A DNA stretch of 64,000 bases from Sphingomonas rubra (GTDB taxonomy: Bacteria; Pseudomonadota; Alphaproteobacteria; Sphingomonadales; Sphingomonadaceae): positions 114,068-178,067 of the forward strand of contig NZ_FOXP01000011.1 in NCBI RefSeq assembly GCF_900115745.1, read 5' to 3'. The notes beneath the pieces were generated by a model that saw only the letters and a list, made by a program, of their open reading frames with translations, had not been told where the DNA came from and did not search any database. Positions 61,863-64,000 of this stretch are shown here, piece by piece (the first letter of the stretch is position 1; each line of letters starts with the position of its first letter). The position numbers and the translations under genes are program-made.

Positions 61863-62384
61863 TTCCGAATCCTTCCACCGAGCGGTAGAACATAACGGGA
61901 ACGCGGATCAAGCACGTTTGTGTCCCGTCGCGCGACAGCGATTTCTTGCAAAGAGAGGGAGGAATCTATTAGCCGAGTCATACGCTGCGGTGACAGCCAC
62001 AACGATAATCGAAAGTCACATGACAGTGACGTAGATGAGCCGTGCGCACATGCGTTCGGTAACGGCGGAGTGCGTGCAATGCGGACTAGCAATTCCAAGG
62101 ATGATCCTGCCACACGGCAGGTGGAGATACTGGTAAGAGCCGGTGCGACACGCTCTGCAACGCTCATTGCCGCATTGGCGCAACTCAGCCGCTTTCGTAT
62201 GGTAGCGGGGTGTAGCAGTGCTCTGCTGATTTTGAAGCCATTAGCCAAAGCCGCTCTCGGTCAGCATTAAGGCATTTCAGGTCGTCGAGATTGTGCCGAA
62301 TTCAGAATTTTGAACTAGGCCGACATATTGACAAGACTTGTCGGATGAGGAACGCCCATTCTACCGGAATGAAGGGCACTCAAC
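61863..62384. other. 522-base region with no confident gene
   Basis: This region presumably contains the promoter for the leftward pair and, near its right end, control sequences for the gene at 62385. One weak rightward frame exists at 62079-62270 (MRTSNSKDDPATRQVEILVR onward, 63 codons). GGAG lies 9 bases upstream, but I recognise no family. A Shine-Dalgarno-like GGGAGGAA near 61968 is not followed by a start codon. Confidence 0.4.
62328..62342 (+). promoter_or_regulatory. Palindrome over a TTGACA element
   Basis: GACAAG-A-CTTGTC (62330-62342) is a perfect palindrome that overlaps TTGACA at 62328-62333. It is nested in a wider CCGACA...TGTCGG pair (62320-62345 region). It suits a phage repressor operator ahead of the gene at 62385. 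The -10 is not convincing. Confidence 0.4.
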
Positions 62385-62837
62385 ATGGCACTTGAAGACT
62401 TCCTCGCACTGGCTGACGACAGCCTGAAAACCGCTTACCACAAGGCGTCCTTCAACATCGAGAAGGCACGCGCTGATGTGGTCACTCGGTTGAAGAAGGC
62501 GGAAGAGCAGTTCATGGCGACCGAACCCGCACGCGGTCGCAAGATGTTCAAGGTCAACAACAACGTGGTTGAACTGACGCTGCCGTTCAACGTGGACGGC
62601 AAGAACGTCCTGTATATTCCGTCAGAGCGGTTCGTGGACGCGGTTAAAAAGCTGTCAGATGCAGTCGGCAAGGGCGAGGTCGATAAGGAGATTGAAGCGG
62701 GCGCACCATCCGAACCAGAGAACAAGCCTCGTGCACGCGCGCCCCGCGCTACTGGCTCTGGCGGTGGCAAGGGTTGGACGGATGAACGTCGCGCGCGCTT
62801 CGCAGAGACGATCGCCGCGCGCAAAGCGTCGCGGTAG
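62385..62837 (+). CDS. Hypothetical island protein
   Basis: A 150-residue soluble protein. Residues 1-45 look helical (MALEDFLALADDSLKTAYHK). The middle has a beta-like NNNVVELTLPFNVDGKNVLY. A basic tail follows a Pro/Arg linker and ends GKGWTDERRARFAETIAARK, a motif also found at the C-terminus of DNA-binding phage and H-NS-like proteins. GAAGGG stands 7 bases before the ATG. No family is recognised, and nucleic-acid binding is a guess based on the tail. Confidence 0.7.
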   Translation: MALEDFLALADDSLKTAYHKASFNIEKARADVVTRLKKAEEQFMATEPARGRKMFKVNNNVVELTLPFNVDGKNVLYIPSERFVDAVKKLSDAVGKGEVDKEIEAGAPSEPENKPRARAPRATGSGGGKGWTDERRARFAETIAARKASR

Positions 62838-62855
62838 AACAGCTAGATAGTTCGC

Positions 62856-62935
62856 CATCTTCGCAGTTCGGTCAACTTACCGTTGCGAAGATGACGACAT
62901 TGACGCACCAAGGCGTTCGACACTGAACGCCTTGG
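62856..62935. other. Two perfect hairpins between island genes
   Basis: CATCTTCGCA (62856-62865) pairs with TGCGAAGATG (62884-62893) around an 18-base loop. CCAAGGCGTTC (62908-62918) pairs with GAACGCCTTGG (62925-62935) around GACACT. The second stem ends 9 bases before the ATG at 62945 and takes in part of its TTGGAG ribosome site. No T-run follows either, so translation control or RNA processing is more likely than termination. Confidence 0.55.
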
Positions 62936-62944
62936 AGCACATCA

Positions 62945-63172
62945 ATGGAAAACACCGAAACAGAGCTGGAGCGTCTGAAAAAGATGCTCGAATGGCCCGA
63001 GAACAGTGCGGAAAAGCACGACATCATTCAACGACGCATCTTCGCCATCGAACAGCAGATTGTTTATACAAACCCGTTTAACGACACTGACGAAACGCTT
63101 TACCGGATACAGAAGCAAGAGAAGAAGGCTGTCGAGCCCCACCAATGGTCAAGACGCTATCCGGGACAATGA
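62945..63172 (+). CDS. Small charged hypothetical protein
   Basis: A 75-residue, very charged protein (MENTETELERLKKMLEWPEN onward) with a likely helical hairpin in residues 1-40 and a basic C-terminus. I know no family. The ATG has TTGGAG at a suitable distance, partly within the upstream hairpin. It lies in a row of small rightward genes between the 150-residue gene and the KTSC gene. Confidence 0.6.
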   Translation: MENTETELERLKKMLEWPENSAEKHDIIQRRIFAIEQQIVYTNPFNDTDETLYRIQKQEKKAVEPHQWSRRYPGQ

Positions 63173-63201
63173 TCCAAAGCGGCTGACGAACACTCGACTT
63201 G

Positions 63202-63209
63202 TATAAATA
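63202..63209 (+). promoter_or_regulatory. TATAAATA element 1, leaderless-type promoter
   Basis: TATAAATA ends 5 bases before the ATG at 63215. If it acts as a -10-like element, transcription would begin at or within a base of the start codon. No -35 hexamer is recognisable upstream. The gene it precedes has no Shine-Dalgarno. Confidence 0.5.
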
Positions 63210-63214
63210 ACTGC

Positions 63215-63385
63215 ATGTCGAGTGGAATCCGCAGCAGCTACAATCGCCAGACCAAAGTCCTGACTGTCTGGTTTCGCAATGGCACCTATCAGCTTCCGAA
63301 CGTCCCGCGCCGGATCGCCGATGCCTTCAAGGCGTCGAGCAGCCGGGGCAGCTTCTGGAACCAGCACTTAAAAGGCAAATATTGA
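63215..63385 (+). CDS. KTSC-domain mini-protein
   Basis: A 56-residue protein consisting of one KTSC domain (PF13619): MSSGIRSSYNRQTKVLTVWF, then NGTYQLPNVPRRIADAFKAS and SSRGSFWNQHLKGKY. It matches the family pattern of short beta strands, VP, and a terminal SxGxFxNxxIKxxY. KTSC proteins are common in phages; their role is unclear, with links to lysyl-tRNA synthetase domains. The ATG at 63215 has no ribosome site and lies 5 bases after a TATAAATA element. Confidence 0.75.
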   Translation: MSSGIRSSYNRQTKVLTVWFRNGTYQLPNVPRRIADAFKASSSRGSFWNQHLKGKY

Positions 63386-63397
63386 ACGCGCGGCGGC

Positions 63398-63426
63398 ATC
63401 GCGTGAAGGAGCGTCCGTCACGCGAT
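63398..63426. other. Perfect 9-bp hairpin after the KTSC gene
   Basis: ATCGCGTGA (63398-63406) pairs with TCACGCGAT (63418-63426) around AGGAGCGTCCG. It is placed 12 bases after the KTSC stop. No T-run follows. It may stabilise or end the upstream transcript. Confidence 0.5.
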
Positions 63427-63510
63427 CCTGACAAGCGTTCGCCTGCGCCTTTTGTCTGCAAACCTAGACCATGCCGTCACAAGACAGCGCTAGAAGACCT
63501 GACACCTTGG

Positions 63511-63518
63511 TATAAATA
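63511..63518 (+). promoter_or_regulatory. TATAAATA element 2
   Basis: TATAAATA preceded by TTGG (possible extended -10), 12 bases upstream of a 14-base perfect complement of the 16S rRNA 3' end. No start codon follows within translation distance, so the product may be a short RNA or an untranslated leader. Confidence 0.5.
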
Positions 63519-63523
63519 GGTCA

Positions 63524-63588
63524 TCTTCGAAAGGAGGTGATCGCCCGTCTACCAGCAGACCCCGCGTGGGGCTGTTGCGTGTCATGTC
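63524..63588 (+). ncRNA. Candidate structured RNA with anti-16S sequence
   Basis: Downstream of TATAAATA element 2 the sequence contains GAAAGGAGGTGATC (63529-63542), an exact complement of the last bases of 16S rRNA. A hairpin follows, CAGCAGACCCC-GCGT-GGGG-CTGTTG (63553-63577). No ATG/GTG/TTG lies at a usable distance after the Shine-Dalgarno, and the next promoter-like octamer begins at 63589. A small RNA that engages ribosomes, or a leader of the terminase transcript, are the two readings. Confidence 0.35.
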
Positions 63589-63596
63589 TATAAATA
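63589..63596 (+). promoter_or_regulatory. TATAAATA element 3, leaderless-type promoter
   Basis: TATAAATA ends 5 bases before the ATG at 63602 (terminase), the same spacing as element 1. The intervening AAGGCG is too close to serve as a normal Shine-Dalgarno. No -35 is recognised. Confidence 0.5.
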
Positions 63597-63601
63597 AGGC
63601 G

Positions 63602-63907
63602 ATGACTACTCTTACTACCGCAACCATTATGGCTGCGCGTAATCTTCTCGCACGCGACAACTTTTCCGACTTCTGCCGACTGGTCGATATTCCCGGCGCA
63701 CCTGTTGAAGATGACGAAACCATGCTGCTGCCTGCATGGGATCGACCGACGACCGCGCACCTGCAATTGCTGATGGACAAGTTCCAAAGGATCGAGACGG
63801 GCGAAATCCCGCGACTGATGCTGTTCCTGCCTCCCGGTAGCGCAAAGTCCACCTATGGCAGCAAGCTGTTCCCGGCTTGGTTTCTCGGTCGCAAACGCGG
63901 GCGCAGC
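63602..63907 (+). pseudogene. Phage terminase large subunit, 5' part, interrupted
   Basis: The frame from ATG 63602 encodes about 102 terminase-like residues. After LLARDNFSDFCRLVDIPGAP and TAHLQLLMDKFQRIETGEIP comes LMLFLPPGSAKSTYGSKLFP, with the ATPase P-loop PGSAKST, then AWFLGRKRGR. At about 63908 the sequence changes to IS21-like terminal repeats and the frame stops at 63985. The ATPase and nuclease domains are cut off. An alternative longer start at 63566 has no support. Confidence 0.75.
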
Positions 63908-64000
63908 TGTGGATCGGCGTGGAAAAGGGACCCCGATAGCGGGGTGATCGGCGTCGAAAAAGGACCCCTCATCCCGGTGGTCTAGGCTGCTCGCTTGGCG
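63908..64000. mobile_element. Left end of a putative IS21-family insertion sequence
   Basis: Starting TGTGGATCGGCGT at 63908, two near-identical 23-base repeats (63912-63934 and 63946-63968, 21 of 23 matching) both begin GATCGGCGT and end GGACCCC, spaced 34 bases. A CCCC-GATAGC-GGGG hairpin lies between. Multiple short terminal repeats of this spelling are typical of IS21-family elements. The transposase genes lie beyond the window. Confidence 0.65.

Larger units (their letters stand above)
61341..64000. mobile_element. Prophage-like island inserted in radC (left end)
   Basis: From about 61341 to the window end the sequence is visibly less GC-rich. It carries short genes of unknown function, a KTSC-domain mini-protein and the start of a phage terminase large subunit. 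Gene density, small gene size and the radC breakpoint indicate an integrated phage or phage satellite. No integrase or attachment repeat is visible here, and the right boundary is outside. A chimeric assembly or a plasmid-integrated segment cannot be excluded. Confidence 0.75.

Noticed and set aside
61799..62248. 149-codon leftward frame in the island
   Set aside because: It overlaps the better-supported 59-residue gene in another frame, is Ser/Leu/Arg-biased, lacks a ribosome site and resembles no protein.
63529..63542. Fragment of a 16S rRNA gene on the minus strand
   Set aside because: The match is limited to 14 bases at the 3' end. Neighbouring bases do not continue the rRNA sequence, so it is treated as an anti-16S element rather than a gene fragment.

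Overview
The window is about 61 kb of GC-rich chromosome from an alphaproteobacterium, most likely a Sphingomonas-like member of the Sphingomonadaceae, joined at its right end to about 2.7 kb of more AT-rich mobile DNA. The assignment rests on a GcrA cell-cycle regulator, an F0 ATP synthase operon with separate b and b' subunits and no F1 genes, a petABC cluster, a TIGR02466-type oxygenase, a PEP-CTERM-type protein, and families of palindromic repeats of a type seen in sphingomonads. No rRNA, tRNA or CRISPR array was found.

Layout. 47-7042: Tad/Flp pilus operon (cpaB, cpaC, cpaD, cpaE, tadB, tadC, then a small membrane protein) with no cpaF ATPase between cpaE and tadB. 7174-16314: ppdK, glyS, glyQ, a TraB/GumN protein, rplY, pth and a small four-cysteine protein. 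16440-22082: AraC regulator with a long-range inverted repeat, a PEP-CTERM-type protein, a probable Fur-controlled pair that includes a 2OG-Fe(II) oxygenase, ychF and a HAD phosphatase. 22135-26438: a putative copper-related pair, a nucleotide pyrophosphatase-like lipoprotein, a MaoC protein and a Gly/Tyr/Arg-rich lipoprotein. 26659-35271: petABC, trmL, hemF, lipB and several exported proteins. 35272-43970: a repeat cluster, queC-queE, argD-argF-hslO, parE and an outer-membrane barrel. 44383-53779: gcrA, an ABC-2 permease, a LysR regulator, apaG, metZ, a PMT-type glycosyltransferase, leuB, recO and uvrC. 53824-60843: an SMR transporter, the F0 operon (atpZ/I-B-E-F'-F) behind a clear promoter, and a ydbH-ynbE-ydbL chain.

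Right end. radC (60924) keeps about 139 normal residues and then runs into unrelated sequence at about 61341, so its JAB catalytic half is lost. The following 2.7 kb looks like prophage: small unknown proteins, a KTSC mini-protein and the start of a terminase large subunit that is itself cut at about 63908 by what looks like one end of an IS21-family insertion sequence. This segment holds the most unusual signals in the window: three copies of the octamer TATAAATA within 400 bp, two of them exactly 5 bases before a start codon that lacks a Shine-Dalgarno sequence, and between the second and third a short untranslated segment carrying a 14-base perfect complement of the 16S rRNA 3' end followed by a stable hairpin.

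Functional links. Co-oriented or overlapping genes point to shared functions: Tad pilus assembly, respiratory complex III, 7-deazaguanine synthesis (queC/queE overlap by 4 bases), arginine synthesis, F0 assembly, and envelope lipid transport (ydbH/ynbE/ydbL overlap by 4 and 1 bases). Palindromic repeats of at least four families occupy many intergenic gaps. In two cases (glyS, argF) a repeat arm lies where the ribosome binding site is expected.
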